Shown: in pieces, positions 52,536 to 61,961 of the stretch | Layout: every line of letters begins with the position of its first letter | Numbering within the stretch: the stretch's first letter is position 1 | NCBI RefSeq assembly: GCF_049257235.1 | Contig: NZ_JBMMUF010000010.1 | Location: 76,585-140,584, forward strand | Length of the DNA: 64,000 nt | DNA from: Pseudoalteromonas sp049257235 | GTDB lineage: Bacteria > Pseudomonadota > Gammaproteobacteria > Enterobacterales > Alteromonadaceae | Direction: 5' to 3' | Notes under the pieces: model-generated | Database searches by the model: none | What the model was told of the DNA's origin: nothing | What the model saw: the letters and a program-made list of their open reading frames with translations, nothing else | Position numbers and translations under genes: made by a program

Positions 52536-54047
52536 TTAAGTCGCTTGCTCATTGTCGCTTGATTTCTTAGCAAGGCGATTTTCCCAAAACGTAGCATTTT
52601 TAATGCCTAATTTAACTGGATCGAAAGTGATAGTGCCACCCGCCTTTTTCTGCTGCTCGTAATCACGCAAACACGTCAGAGCAGGCTTAGCGACAAAGAA
52701 TATCGCCAAAATACCAACGATATTAATCCACGCCATTAAGCCAACACCGATATCACCAATGTTCCAGATATAGCCCGAACTATTTACCATGCCATAAGAC
52801 ACCATGAACATAATCACGATTTTCACGATAACAAGTGGAATGCTACCTTTGAAATAACGGTTCAAGTACGCAACGTTTGTCTCAGCGATATAGTAGTACG
52901 CCAAAATAGTTGTAAATGCGAAGAAGAACAAAGCGATTCCAACAAACGCTTCACCAAAACCGCCAAACACTTTAAACAACGCCATTTGGGTAAATGCTGC
53001 TGAACCAATTTCTGTTGCTGCATCAACATTTTGTACAATGAACTGACCAGCTGGTAATTCACCAACAACGTTATACTGTTGCGTGATTAGGATCATCAGT
53101 GCCGTAGCTGTACAGACAAAGATTGTATCGACATATACTGAGAAAGCTTGCACAAGACCTTGCTGAGCTGGGTGGTCAACTTCAGCAGCTGACGCTGCAT
53201 GAGGACCTGTACCCTGACCGGCTTCATTCGAGTAAATACCACGCTTTACACCCCAACCAATCGCCGCACCAAAACCGGCTTGTGCTGTGAACGCATCAGA
53301 AAGGATAAGTGAGAAGATGCCAGGTACTTTATCTAAGTTTAAAAACACCACAATCAGCGCTAGAACAATGTAGCCAAGCGCCATAAATGGCACGACAACT
53401 TGAGTGAAGTTGGCAATACGTTTGATGCCACCGAAAATGATAAACGCTAACACCATTAAAATGATTGCAAGCGCCACTAACTTGAAGGTGCCTACTTCAC
53501 CAAAGCTCGTGGACACCATTTCACCATTACCAAATACCTGAGTAAATGCATTACCTACCGCATTGGCTTGAACGCCAGGAAGGAATACACCACAGGCTAT
53601 AATAGCCGACACAGCAAATAAAATAGCGAGCCATTTTTGTTGCAAACAACGGTCGAAATAGAATGCTGGACCACCGCGGTATTGTCCATCTTCTTCAGTC
53701 TTATAGATTTGACCAAGTGTAGATTCTGCATATGCAGTACTTGCACCTAGGAACGCCACAATCCACATCCAGAAAATCGCGCCTGGGCCACCGAAGCCGA
53801 TAGCGGCAGCAACACCGGCGATATTACCCACACCCACTCGGCCAGATAATGATACGGCTAACGCTTGGAATGATGAAATGCCTTTCGCTGAATCGTTTGA
53901 GCTCAGCAGTAACTTACACATTTCTTTGAAATGTCTTACTTGCGCAAAACGGGTTAGAACGGAATAAAACAGACCTGCACCTAGACATAGATAAATAAGA
54001 GCACTGCTCCAAATCACGTCATTAACGGCGCTTACAAAAGCTTCCAT
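52536..54047 (-). CDS. Alanine/glycine:cation symporter (AGCS family)
   Basis: 503 residues, about 10-11 hydrophobic helices. The AGCS signature is clear: LSGRVGVGNIAGVAAAIGFGGPGAIFWMWIVAFLGAS and GWGVKRGIYSNEAGQGTGPHAASAAEVDHPAQQGLVQAFSVYVDTIFVCTATALM. Imports small neutral amino acids with sodium. No glycine riboswitch, which can precede this gene in Vibrio, was found in the 308 bp upstream. Single gene with its own terminator. Confidence 0.96.
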   Translation of the reverse strand: MEAFVSAVNDVIWSSALIYLCLGAGLFYSVLTRFAQVRHFKEMCKLLLSSNDSAKGISSFQALAVSLSGRVGVGNIAGVAAAIGFGGPGAIFWMWIVAFLGASTAYAESTLGQIYKTEEDGQYRGGPAFYFDRCLQQKWLAILFAVSAIIACGVFLPGVQANAVGNAFTQVFGNGEMVSTSFGEVGTFKLVALAIILMVLAFIIFGGIKRIANFTQVVVPFMALGYIVLALIVVFLNLDKVPGIFSLILSDAFTAQAGFGAAIGWGVKRGIYSNEAGQGTGPHAASAAEVDHPAQQGLVQAFSVYVDTIFVCTATALMILITQQYNVVGELPAGQFIVQNVDAATEIGSAAFTQMALFKVFGGFGEAFVGIALFFFAFTTILAYYYIAETNVAYLNRYFKGSIPLVIVKIVIMFMVSYGMVNSSGYIWNIGDIGVGLMAWINIVGILAIFFVAKPALTCLRDYEQQKKAGGTITFDPVKLGIKNATFWENRLAKKSSDNEQAT

Positions 54048-54355
54048 GGGGATCCTCTATGATTATATTTCTTATTCTTAGCGACGAGACTCTGCGTTGA
54101 CCACTGAGAATGCGCGACATAAGGCTATCGAATGTGAGCATGTTTTAAACACACTCACTTTTAAACTATCTGAATATTAACTTATCCCACCCAAGTTTGT
54201 TAACAGTTAATTTCCAACAACGTAATTTTAGGCCAGTCTATGCATTGCATCAGCGGTGTTTACAATAAAAAAGACATTGTCGATAACCTACCAACAATGC
54301 CTTTTTAAAATATTACTCAGTCACGCCAACACAAAGTTGGCGGCGCTAGCATTTG
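54048..54355. other. Upstream region of the AGCS symporter
   Basis: 308 bp; contains the terminator of the neighbouring M14 gene (54268-54306). I found no riboswitch-like core and no gene. Confidence 0.5.
54268..54306 (-). terminator. Terminator of the second M14 peptidase gene
   Basis: AAAAAGRCATTGT / ACAATGCCTTTTT arms pair over 12 of 13 bases, with a long loop; on the minus strand a T-run follows, 50 bp after the peptidase stop. Confidence 0.7.
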
Positions 54356-55483
54356 TTATCTCAATGTATCAACAACCGCTAAAATTGCGCCGAGTGTATC
54401 TTGACCGAATTGGTAAGAGCGTCGGTCAGACCAACCATAATCTACATCTGGTAGATTCGCGTTGTCTTTAAACGGCATCTCAACTGTGTATGCTAGGGCT
54501 TTAAACTCTTCGCCTACCGCGCAAGACGCAACTGTAAGGTTCGCTTGACCTGGAGCATCTTTGTCATAACCAAACTCGTCTTGGAATTCAGGTGTGATAG
54601 TAAGTAGCGCTTGTTTGAAGCTGTTTTCTAACCCTTCAAGACGCGCATCATAACTTGGGATACCTTCACTACCTGCAACAAAGTTGTATGGTAGGGCCTC
54701 ATCACCGTGAATATCCAAATACATATCTAAACCAGTTTCGCGCATTTTATTGAGAACAAGGAATACCTCTGGACTCTTTTGCATCGATGGAGTTGCCCAC
54801 TCTCGGTTTAGATTAATGCCCGCAGCATTCGTGCGCAGGTGACCGCGAACACTGCCGTCAGGGTTCATATTTGGCACGATGTAGAATACCGCCTTAGATA
54901 GCAATGCTGCAGCGTGTGGGTCTTCGTCATCCAGCAGTTTGTGCAATAGACCCTCTACGAACCACTCTGCCATTGTCTCACCGGGGTGTTGACGGGCTGT
55001 GATCCAGATTGTTTTCTTATCGTCACTTGGCTCACCAATGCGCAGCACTGTCATATCACGACCATCAAGAGTCAGACCAAGATTTTGTGCATCACAAATA
55101 GTGTGGCTTTGTGCCCAGTAAATAAGATCAAGATGGCGATCATAACTGTAAGGTGCAAAATACGCGAAGAACACCTGTGAACACTCTGGTTCAAAGTCGA
55201 TAACTAATGAACCATTTTCATAGCTACTAGGGACTCGGAACCACGTCTGGCGATCATATGAAGCAACGGCATGGTAATCGTCCCAGCCCTCTGGGTATGC
55301 CGATTCGGCCAACTTATTGATATGCAGACGGTGCTCTACGTAAGCAGTCGTCTCTAAACGAAAGTGAAACCACTGATAAAAGTCAGATTGGTTATCCTTG
55401 TTGATTTCAAGTTGAATATCCATCGGGTTTTCACAGGCGATAACGTTAATATTACCACTGTCGAAATTACTCGTGATCTTCAT
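54356..55483 (-). CDS. M14-family carboxypeptidase (cytosolic AGBL-like group)
   Basis: 375 residues. An N-terminal beta domain (about 1-130; DFYQWFHFRLETTA and SQVFFAYFAPYSYDRH) typical of the M14 D/cytosolic carboxypeptidase group precedes the peptidase domain. Zinc ligands are His and Glu in TARQHPGETMAEW and His in YLDIHGDEALPYNF; NMNPDGSVRGHLRTNAAGINLNREW is the substrate pocket. Catalytic Glu probably in LAYTVEMPFKDN. TTAGGAGCAAC precedes the ATG. Downstream of gapdh, on the same strand. Confidence 0.93.
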   Translation of the reverse strand: MKITSNFDSGNINVIACENPMDIQLEINKDNQSDFYQWFHFRLETTAYVEHRLHINKLAESAYPEGWDDYHAVASYDRQTWFRVPSSYENGSLVIDFEPECSQVFFAYFAPYSYDRHLDLIYWAQSHTICDAQNLGLTLDGRDMTVLRIGEPSDDKKTIWITARQHPGETMAEWFVEGLLHKLLDDEDPHAAALLSKAVFYIVPNMNPDGSVRGHLRTNAAGINLNREWATPSMQKSPEVFLVLNKMRETGLDMYLDIHGDEALPYNFVAGSEGIPSYDARLEGLENSFKQALLTITPEFQDEFGYDKDAPGQANLTVASCAVGEEFKALAYTVEMPFKDNANLPDVDYGWSDRRSYQFGQDTLGAILAVVDTLR

Positions 55484-55564
55484 AGTTGCTCCTAATTTAA
55501 AGCACACAATATGTATGGCATCATGCTCAGCTGCACAAACTATATGCAGCAACAATTTTAGCAA

Positions 55565-55593
55565 TAAAAAAAGCCGACACTGTGTGCCGGCTA
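55565..55593 (-). terminator. Terminator of the GAPDH gene
   Basis: Minus strand: AGCCGGCACA-CAG-TGTCGGCTTTTTTT, a stem of 8-9 bp and a seven-T run, 19 bp after the GAPDH stop. Confidence 0.85.
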
Positions 55594-55611
55594 TCTATAA
55601 TTTTGTGTTGT

Positions 55612-57057
55612 TTAGCGAGGAAGGCTTGGGTGTGTACACTCAGCCATGTCTTGCATACAACGTACAACCTGACAGCTGTAACCGAACTCGTTATCGTACC
55701 ACACATATAGTACAACACGGTCGCCATCTACGATGGTTGCTTGAGAGTCAACAACACCTGCGTAACGGCTACCAACTAAGTCTGTTGATACGATTTCAGT
55801 AGACGCAGTGTAATCGATTTGATCACGAAGCTCTGAGTAAAGCGCTGTTTCACGTAAGAATGCATTTAGTTCTTCTACGGTCGTCGCTTTCTCAAGGTTC
55901 AGGTTCAAAATAGCCATTGATACGTTTGGCGTAGGAACACGGATAGCGTTACCTGTTAGTTTACCTTCAAGCTCAGGCAACGCTTTTGATACCGCTTTCG
56001 CTGCTCCAGTTGAGGTAATAACCATGTTAAGAGCCGCAGCACGACCGCGACGTTCTGCTTTGTGGTAGTTATCAATCAAGTTCTGGTCATTGGTATATGA
56101 GTGAACTGTTTCAACGTGACCGTTGCGGATACCAAACTTGTCGTTCAGTGCCTTAAGCGTTGGCGTGATAGCGTTAGTTGTACAACTTGCCGCACACACA
56201 ATCTTATCTTCTGGCTTGATATCTTGGTTGTTAACACCGTATACGATGTTTTTGATGTTACCTTTAGCAGGAGCAGTAAGAAGTACTTTAGCTGCGCCTT
56301 TTGCTTCAAGGTGCTGACCAAGGCCTGCCTCATCTTTCCAAATACCAGTATTATCAACAACAAGCGCGTTCTCGATACCGTATGCTGAGTAATCTACTTC
56401 GCTTGGCGAGTTAGCATAGATAACTTGGATGTAGCTGCCGTTTGCTTTGATAGCGTTACGCTCGTGGTCAACAGTAATTGAACCATTGAATGGACCGTGG
56501 ATTGAATCGCGACGCAGTAAGCTCGCACGCTTTTCTAAGTCACCATCTTTACCACCACGTACAACGATTGCACGAAGGCGAAGGTCTGCGTATGGACCTG
56601 ACTTTTCAATAAGTAGACGAGCTAACAAACGACCGATACGGCCAAAACCGTAAAGAACTACGTCACGCGGCTCTTTTGCGTTGCCAGCATTGTTGATTTC
56701 AGCTAGCTCATCATTTAAGTATTCTTCTACAGAACGACCATTGGCTGCATCTTTGTAAAGGTAGTTATAAGCGAGTTTACCTAGGTCGATGCGAGCAGAG
56801 TTTAACTCCATTTTGCTGATAGCTTCTAGGAATGGGAAGCTTTCGCGTAAACGTAGTTTTGAGTCTTCAAATTGAGCGACGGTTTTGTGCGCTTTGATGA
56901 TATCGATAGTGCTAGCGCTCACTAGTGGACGGCCATACACTGCAATTTCGATACCACGGCTGCGGTACAATTTACCAATGATAGGTTGCATACTTTCAGC
57001 GAAGTCTTGGCGTTCCTGCCAACTGTTCAAGTATTCTTGCTCGTGAGATGAGGTCAT
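55612..57057 (-). CDS. Glyceraldehyde-3-phosphate dehydrogenase, long form
   Basis: 481 residues. The GAPDH core starts near residue 130 (VVLYGFGRIGRLLARLL) and has the active-site Cys in CAASCTTNAITPTLKAL, then HSYTNDQNLIDNYHKAERRGRAAALNMVITSTGAAKAV and VWYDNEFGYSCQVVR. An extra 130-residue N-terminal segment (QEYLNSWQERQDFAESMQPIIGKLYRSRG...) places it in the long-form group of Pseudomonas/Shewanella. The coenzyme loop and gluconeogenic or glycolytic direction cannot be told. Single gene. Confidence 0.93.
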   Translation of the reverse strand: MTSSHEQEYLNSWQERQDFAESMQPIIGKLYRSRGIEIAVYGRPLVSASTIDIIKAHKTVAQFEDSKLRLRESFPFLEAISKMELNSARIDLGKLAYNYLYKDAANGRSVEEYLNDELAEINNAGNAKEPRDVVLYGFGRIGRLLARLLIEKSGPYADLRLRAIVVRGGKDGDLEKRASLLRRDSIHGPFNGSITVDHERNAIKANGSYIQVIYANSPSEVDYSAYGIENALVVDNTGIWKDEAGLGQHLEAKGAAKVLLTAPAKGNIKNIVYGVNNQDIKPEDKIVCAASCTTNAITPTLKALNDKFGIRNGHVETVHSYTNDQNLIDNYHKAERRGRAAALNMVITSTGAAKAVSKALPELEGKLTGNAIRVPTPNVSMAILNLNLEKATTVEELNAFLRETALYSELRDQIDYTASTEIVSTDLVGSRYAGVVDSQATIVDGDRVVLYVWYDNEFGYSCQVVRCMQDMAECTHPSLPR

Positions 57058-57345
57058 TGTTTCTGCCTTTGAAATTTATTTGAACGGATATCAAACCGAC
57101 TGAGTAATATAGGTCCATCACAAAGTGAGAGCGTGATACAGGACAAATTACCGCTTGCCGGGCGGGCATATTCTAAAGCAAACTTTTACTAATAACCACC
57201 TCTAAAGAATTGTTACCTCCAACACGCCACTTTTTTACTTTGGTTAGCATTGTTTGACCATGATCATCGGTGTTTGTTTTGCACATTGTCACTGCCCTTT
57301 TGTGTAGACTACACTTGCTATGTTTATTTACAAAAAAGGATTGCC

Positions 57346-58140
57346 ATGCGGGTATTATCAGGACTTATCGTCCTCGCGGCGATAACCGGTTGTGACTCAC
57401 AACCCACGGTCAGAGAAATGTGCGAGCAACACCCTACAATGTGCGAAGATTTAAATACCGACAGTCACTGCCGAGTTGAACGTGCTGACGTTATTTTTGA
57501 TCGTGTAGCCGAAGCGCAAGCGCCGACACTTGACAACAAATATAACCTGCTCAAGGCATTTGAGACTTACAGCAAATGCGTCAACTTAGCCAAACAAATC
57601 GAGCATATTAAGTTAAAAGAGAAGACCGCATCGCGATATGTCGGCTTTAATACTGCGCAAAAAGAAATGAAACGGTTATTAGACGAGACGAAAGGGTCAA
57701 ATCACCCCGGCCTGCTTTATTTCCACTGGTCTCGAAATAATGATCAAAGTGCTATTGTGAAGCTGTTAGCGATGGAGAACGATCCTAAAGTGGTTGATTC
57801 ACAAGATGCCCAGTTTTATCTCGCAAGTTACTACATGAAGGTGGATACAGATAAAACCCTATATCATCTTTATCGAAATTTAGAGTTAAATAAACCTGAC
57901 ACCGAGCCAAACCAAGAAGTGCTTACGTCATTGGTAAACATCCATTATCAACGCCATGACTACAACTTGGCTTACACCTTTGCCCGTATTGCAACTCTCG
58001 CTGGCATTGAGAATATAGATTACACAGCATTGACCAGCTATACCAAAGAGGCAGGTCACGACATTGATAGGCTTGACGACTTAGCACAGACAACGTACGA
58101 GCAAATCACTTCAGGCACATTTCACTCGCCACGTTCATAA
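57346..58140 (+). CDS. DUF2989-type lipoprotein
   Basis: 264 residues. Signal peptide and lipobox ITGC (about Cys16). The mature opening REMCEQHPTMCEDLNTDSHCRVERADVIFDRV is the DUF2989 signature with three conserved Cys. The helical remainder includes TPR-like pairs (YLASYYMKVDTDKTLYHLYRNLEL, LVNIHYQRHDYNLAYTFARIATLAG). Function unknown. AAAAAAGGATTGCC precedes the ATG; a longer frame from 57250 is rejected. Confidence 0.85.
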   Translation: MRVLSGLIVLAAITGCDSQPTVREMCEQHPTMCEDLNTDSHCRVERADVIFDRVAEAQAPTLDNKYNLLKAFETYSKCVNLAKQIEHIKLKEKTASRYVGFNTAQKEMKRLLDETKGSNHPGLLYFHWSRNNDQSAIVKLLAMENDPKVVDSQDAQFYLASYYMKVDTDKTLYHLYRNLELNKPDTEPNQEVLTSLVNIHYQRHDYNLAYTFARIATLAGIENIDYTALTSYTKEAGHDIDRLDDLAQTTYEQITSGTFHSPRS

Positions 58141-58156
58141 ACTAGGTATTAGAAAA

Positions 58157-58184
58157 ATAAAAAGCAGCCCTAAGGCTGCTTTTT
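58157..58184. terminator. Bidirectional terminator between DUF2989 gene and ihfA
   Basis: AAAAGCAGCC-CTAA-GGCTGCTTTTTTT: a 10-bp stem with A- and T-runs, between convergent genes. Confidence 0.88.
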
Positions 58185-58484
58185 TTATTTTAGCTTACTG
58201 GTACCGACTTCAACTCGAGTTTTGAGTTTTTGTCCAGGTCTAAAAGTAACCACGCGACGCGCAGAAATAGGAATGTCTTCCCCTGTTTTAGGGTTACGAC
58301 CTGGTCGCTCTTTCTTATCGCGAAGATCGAAATTGCCAAAGCCGGAAAGCTTAATTTGCTCCCCTTTTTCTAGGGCTGAGCGGATTTCTTCAAAAAACGC
58401 TTCAACTAGTTCTTTGGCATCCTTTTTGTTTATACCCAACTTCTCAAATAGGTGTTCAGCTATGTCGGCTTTGGTAAGCGCCAT
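58185..58484 (-). CDS. ihfA: Integration host factor subunit alpha
   Basis: DNA-bending nucleoid protein, heterodimer with IhfB. 99 residues, as in E. coli. ALTKADIAEHLFEKLGINKKDAKELVEAFFEEIR, GEQIKLSGFGNFDLRDKKERPGRNPKTGEDIPISARRVVTFRPGQKLK is the HU/IHF signature, and the Pro of the intercalating loop (GRNPKTGEDIPI) is present. It is 2 bp after pheT in the same operon, as in E. coli. Confidence 0.98.
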   Translation of the reverse strand: MALTKADIAEHLFEKLGINKKDAKELVEAFFEEIRSALEKGEQIKLSGFGNFDLRDKKERPGRNPKTGEDIPISARRVVTFRPGQKLKTRVEVGTSKLK

Positions 58485-58486
58485 AT

Positions 58487-60874
58487 CTAGTCCCTCAACG
58501 ATGCGTTAAACTCTTTAGCCAGTGTGGCTACGACGTTGTCGACAACCGCATTGATATCTTTCTCTTCAAGAGTTCTATCAACTGCCTGTAGTGTTAGAGC
58601 AATAGCCAAACTCTTATATTCTGGCTCAATACCTGTACCCTTATACACATCGAATAAGTTTAGGTCAACCAATTGATTTCCGCCAACTTTTTCTATAGTA
58701 GATAAAACATCGCCTACTTTAACGTCATCTTTCACCAAAATCGCTATATCACGACGATTTGACGGGAACTTGGAGATATTTACCGCTTTTGGTAACAAGC
58801 GATTTTCTACAGCTTCAACTTCAATTTCAAATACATACGCTGTACCGTTTACGCCAAGTTGCTTTTGTAGTTGAGGGTGAACCGCACCAACAAAACCTAC
58901 TTTTTTGCCATCTGCATAGATAGCAGCGCTTTGACCAGGGTGAAGCCCATCGCATTGTTGCGCTTTAAACTCAAATCGCGCTTTGTCATTGCAAAGGGCA
59001 AGTAACGCTTCAACATCGCCTTTGACATCAAAGAAGTCTGCTGGACGACTTTCAAGGCTCCAGTGTTCACCATAGCAACTACCTGTTACCACACCACCAA
59101 TCACTGCTGTTTGCTTCACGCCGTTTTCAGCCTGCTCATCAGCGATAAATTTCAAGCCATGTTCGAAGAAACGAATTCGCGGCTGTTGACGGTTTTGGTT
59201 GTATACCAATGTACTCAGTAACCCTGGCATCAAAGACTTGCGCATTACCGACATTTCAATAGAAATTGGGTGTGGTAACACCAAGGTATTGTCATCGCCA
59301 TGAATCGCGTTTTGCACCTTAGGATCCACGAAACTGTATGTGATTGCTTCTTGATAACCACGCGTTACCAAAGTATCGCGAAGTCGCTTTACTGGCACAT
59401 CAGCTTCTTGGTGTACAGTCATGTTGAGCTTAGCGAGCGGCGCTTCGTTTGGAATATTGTTATAACCAAATACACGTGCCACTTCCTCAATGAGATCCTC
59501 TTCGATGCTAATATCGAAGCGGTAGCTAGGTACATCTGCTTGCCATGTATTGTTCTCAAACTGTACATCGAGACCTAAGCGACGAAGAATGTTAGTCACT
59601 GTTTCATCGTTAATATGGTAACCAATTACGCGGTCTAAGCGCTCACGACGCAAGGTTACGGCTGTTACTTTTGGCAGTTGCTCTGGCGCAACGGCTTCAA
59701 CCACAGGACCCGCTTGACCACCAACAATCTCCAGAAGAAGTGCTGTAGCACGCTCCATTGCATCGCGTTGAAGTGCGAAATCAACTCCGCGCTCATAGCG
59801 GTGTGACGCGTCGGTGTGCAAACCATAGCTGCGTGCTTGACCGGCAATAGCAACCGGATTAAAGAATGCGCTTTCCAATAAAATACCAGCTGTGCTGTCG
59901 GTAACACCTGACTTTTCACCACCAAAGATACCAGCCATTGCTAGCGCTTTATTGTGATCTGCAATGACAAGCGTTGACTCGTTAAGTTTTGCAGTGTTGC
60001 CATCAAGTAATACTAATTCTTCGCCTGCATGTGCATTACGTACTTTAATGCCGCCCTCAATCGCATTTAAATCAAATGCATGCATAGGGTGTCCTAGCTC
60101 GATAAGTACATAGTTAGTCACATCGACTACAGGGTCAATTGAGCGAATGCCGCTGCGACGCAATTTCTCTACCATCCACAGTGGTGTTTGCGCGTCTAGG
60201 TTGATACCTTTGATTACTCGACCAAGGTAACGAGGGCACGCCGAATCGTTAACCAGTTCAATACTGATTTTGTCATCAATGCTTGGCTCTACTGCTGGAA
60301 TTTCAAGCTCGTTAACATCTAGGTTATTAAGTACACCAACTTCACGAGCAAGGCCTTTGATACCTAGACAATCACTGCGGTTAGGAGTGAGATCAACATC
60401 GATAATGTTGTCGTCTAATGCCAAGTACTCTCGTAAATCTTGACCGATAGGTGCATCCGCAGGCAATTCCATAATACCATCGCCTTCTTCGCTAATGCCT
60501 AGCTCTACAAATGCACACAACATACCGTGTGAAGGCTGACCACGAAGTTTAGCCTTTTTGATTTTAAAGTCACCCGGTAGCACAGCACCAACTTTAGCAA
60601 CTGCAACTTTCAAGCCTTGACGGCAGTTAGGTGCACCACAGACGATATCTAACAGTTCGTCTTCACCTACGTTCACTTTAGTTACGCGCAGTTTGTCAGC
60701 ATCTGGGTGTTGACCACATTCGACCACTTCACCCACTACAACACCATGGAAATCACCCGCAGCAGCGTCAATTCCATCCACCTCAAGACCAGCCATTGAA
60801 AGCTGCTCTGCCAGTTCGTTCGCGTCGATAGCTGGGTTAACCCACTCGCGTAACCACTTTTCACTGAATTTCAT
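58487..60874 (-). CDS. pheT: Phenylalanine-tRNA ligase beta subunit
   Basis: 795 residues, the same as E. coli PheT. N-terminal MKFSEKWLREWVNPAIDANELAEQLSMAGLEVDGID, a tRNA-binding EMAP-type domain (about 40-150), the B3/B4 editing domain (LIELGHPMHAFDLNAIEG), B5, and a C-terminal ferredoxin-fold anticodon-binding domain (SKFPSNRRDIAILVKDDVKVGD). Operon pheS-pheT-ihfA; 13 bp after pheS. Confidence 0.98.
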   Translation of the reverse strand: MKFSEKWLREWVNPAIDANELAEQLSMAGLEVDGIDAAAGDFHGVVVGEVVECGQHPDADKLRVTKVNVGEDELLDIVCGAPNCRQGLKVAVAKVGAVLPGDFKIKKAKLRGQPSHGMLCAFVELGISEEGDGIMELPADAPIGQDLREYLALDDNIIDVDLTPNRSDCLGIKGLAREVGVLNNLDVNELEIPAVEPSIDDKISIELVNDSACPRYLGRVIKGINLDAQTPLWMVEKLRRSGIRSIDPVVDVTNYVLIELGHPMHAFDLNAIEGGIKVRNAHAGEELVLLDGNTAKLNESTLVIADHNKALAMAGIFGGEKSGVTDSTAGILLESAFFNPVAIAGQARSYGLHTDASHRYERGVDFALQRDAMERATALLLEIVGGQAGPVVEAVAPEQLPKVTAVTLRRERLDRVIGYHINDETVTNILRRLGLDVQFENNTWQADVPSYRFDISIEEDLIEEVARVFGYNNIPNEAPLAKLNMTVHQEADVPVKRLRDTLVTRGYQEAITYSFVDPKVQNAIHGDDNTLVLPHPISIEMSVMRKSLMPGLLSTLVYNQNRQQPRIRFFEHGLKFIADEQAENGVKQTAVIGGVVTGSCYGEHWSLESRPADFFDVKGDVEALLALCNDKARFEFKAQQCDGLHPGQSAAIYADGKKVGFVGAVHPQLQKQLGVNGTAYVFEIEVEAVENRLLPKAVNISKFPSNRRDIAILVKDDVKVGDVLSTIEKVGGNQLVDLNLFDVYKGTGIEPEYKSLAIALTLQAVDRTLEEKDINAVVDNVVATLAKEFNASLRD

Positions 60875-60887
60875 TTGTAACGACCTC

Positions 60888-61868
60888 TTAACGGAACTGG
60901 TTTAGGAATTTCATGTCATTTTCGAAAAAAGCGCGCAAATCTGTTACGCCATAACGCAACATAGTTAAACGCTCTACACCCATACCAAAGGCAAAACCAG
61001 TGTATTTTTCTGGGTCGATATTCACTGAGCGAAGTACATTTGGGTGCACCATGCCACAGCCTAAAACTTCTAACCATTTACCGTCTTTACCTTTAACATC
61101 CACTTCCGCTGAAGGCTCTGTGAATGGGAAGTACGAAGGACGGAAGCGGATTTCCATATCTTCTTCAAAGAAGTTACGTAAGAAATCATGCAAGATACCT
61201 TTTAGTTCGGTAAAGCTTACATCGGTATCTACCATTAAACCTTCCACTTGGTGGAACATAGGCGTGTGTGTTTGGTCGTAATCATTACGATAAACACGAC
61301 CCGGTGAGATAATTCTCAGCGGTGGTTGTTCTGTTTCCATGGTACGTATTTGTACGCCACTGGTCTGTGTGCGCAACACCAATTTAGGATTAAAGTAGAA
61401 AGTATCGTGGTCCGCTCGTGCAGGGTGATGAGCAGGGATGTTCAACGCATCAAAGTTGTGAAAATCGTCTTCAACTTCAGGACCCGACTTTACTGCAAAC
61501 CCAAGCTCACCAAAAAACGATTCAATACGCTCAATTGTGCGTGTTACCGGGTGGACACCTCCACTTGCAATTTTACGACCCGGCAAGGTGACATCAATTG
61601 TCTCAGCGGCCAATTTGGCCTCTAGCGCAGCTGCGCTCAATGCTTCACGCTTTACGTTAATTGCTTCAGTAACCTGCTGTTTAGCTTGGTTAATCACTTG
61701 ACCTGCGCTCTTACGCTCTTGTGGCGCCATTTGACCAAGCGTTTTAAGTAGTCCGGTTATTTCACCTTTCTTACCAAGGTAGTTTACGCGCACATCTTCT
61801 AAGTGCGCGATTTCGCTGGCTGATTCAACGGCCTTTAAGGCGTCAGCCAAAATCGCTTCTAAGTTCAT
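60888..61868 (-). CDS. pheS: Phenylalanine-tRNA ligase alpha subunit
   Basis: Catalytic class II subunit. 326 residues, one fewer than E. coli. N-terminal coiled coil (1-90), then motif 2 (LRIISPGRVYRNDYDQTHTPMFHQVEGLMVD) and motif 3 (GFAFGMGVERLTMLRYGVTDLRAFFENDMKFLNQF). First gene of the pheST-ihfA operon. No Phe-rich leader peptide or attenuator is visible in the 93 bp upstream. Confidence 0.98.
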   Translation of the reverse strand: MNLEAILADALKAVESASEIAHLEDVRVNYLGKKGEITGLLKTLGQMAPQERKSAGQVINQAKQQVTEAINVKREALSAAALEAKLAAETIDVTLPGRKIASGGVHPVTRTIERIESFFGELGFAVKSGPEVEDDFHNFDALNIPAHHPARADHDTFYFNPKLVLRTQTSGVQIRTMETEQPPLRIISPGRVYRNDYDQTHTPMFHQVEGLMVDTDVSFTELKGILHDFLRNFFEEDMEIRFRPSYFPFTEPSAEVDVKGKDGKWLEVLGCGMVHPNVLRSVNIDPEKYTGFAFGMGVERLTMLRYGVTDLRAFFENDMKFLNQFR

Positions 61869-61961
61869 CGGATACCTGACTAGGGTGATAATTTAAAGAG
61901 TTTATTTAGCCACTTATGATAACTAAAGGGCCGTGTGGATTCTAGCCCTCGAGCGGTGTTT

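Noticed and set aside
54048..54267. Glycine riboswitch upstream of the AGCS symporter
   Set aside because: Known upstream of this gene in Vibrio, but the conserved GGAGAG and ACCGAAG cores are absent on the minus strand.
61869..61961. pheM-type leader peptide and attenuator before pheS
   Set aside because: Only 93 bp to hda and no Phe-rich short frame or hairpin pair.
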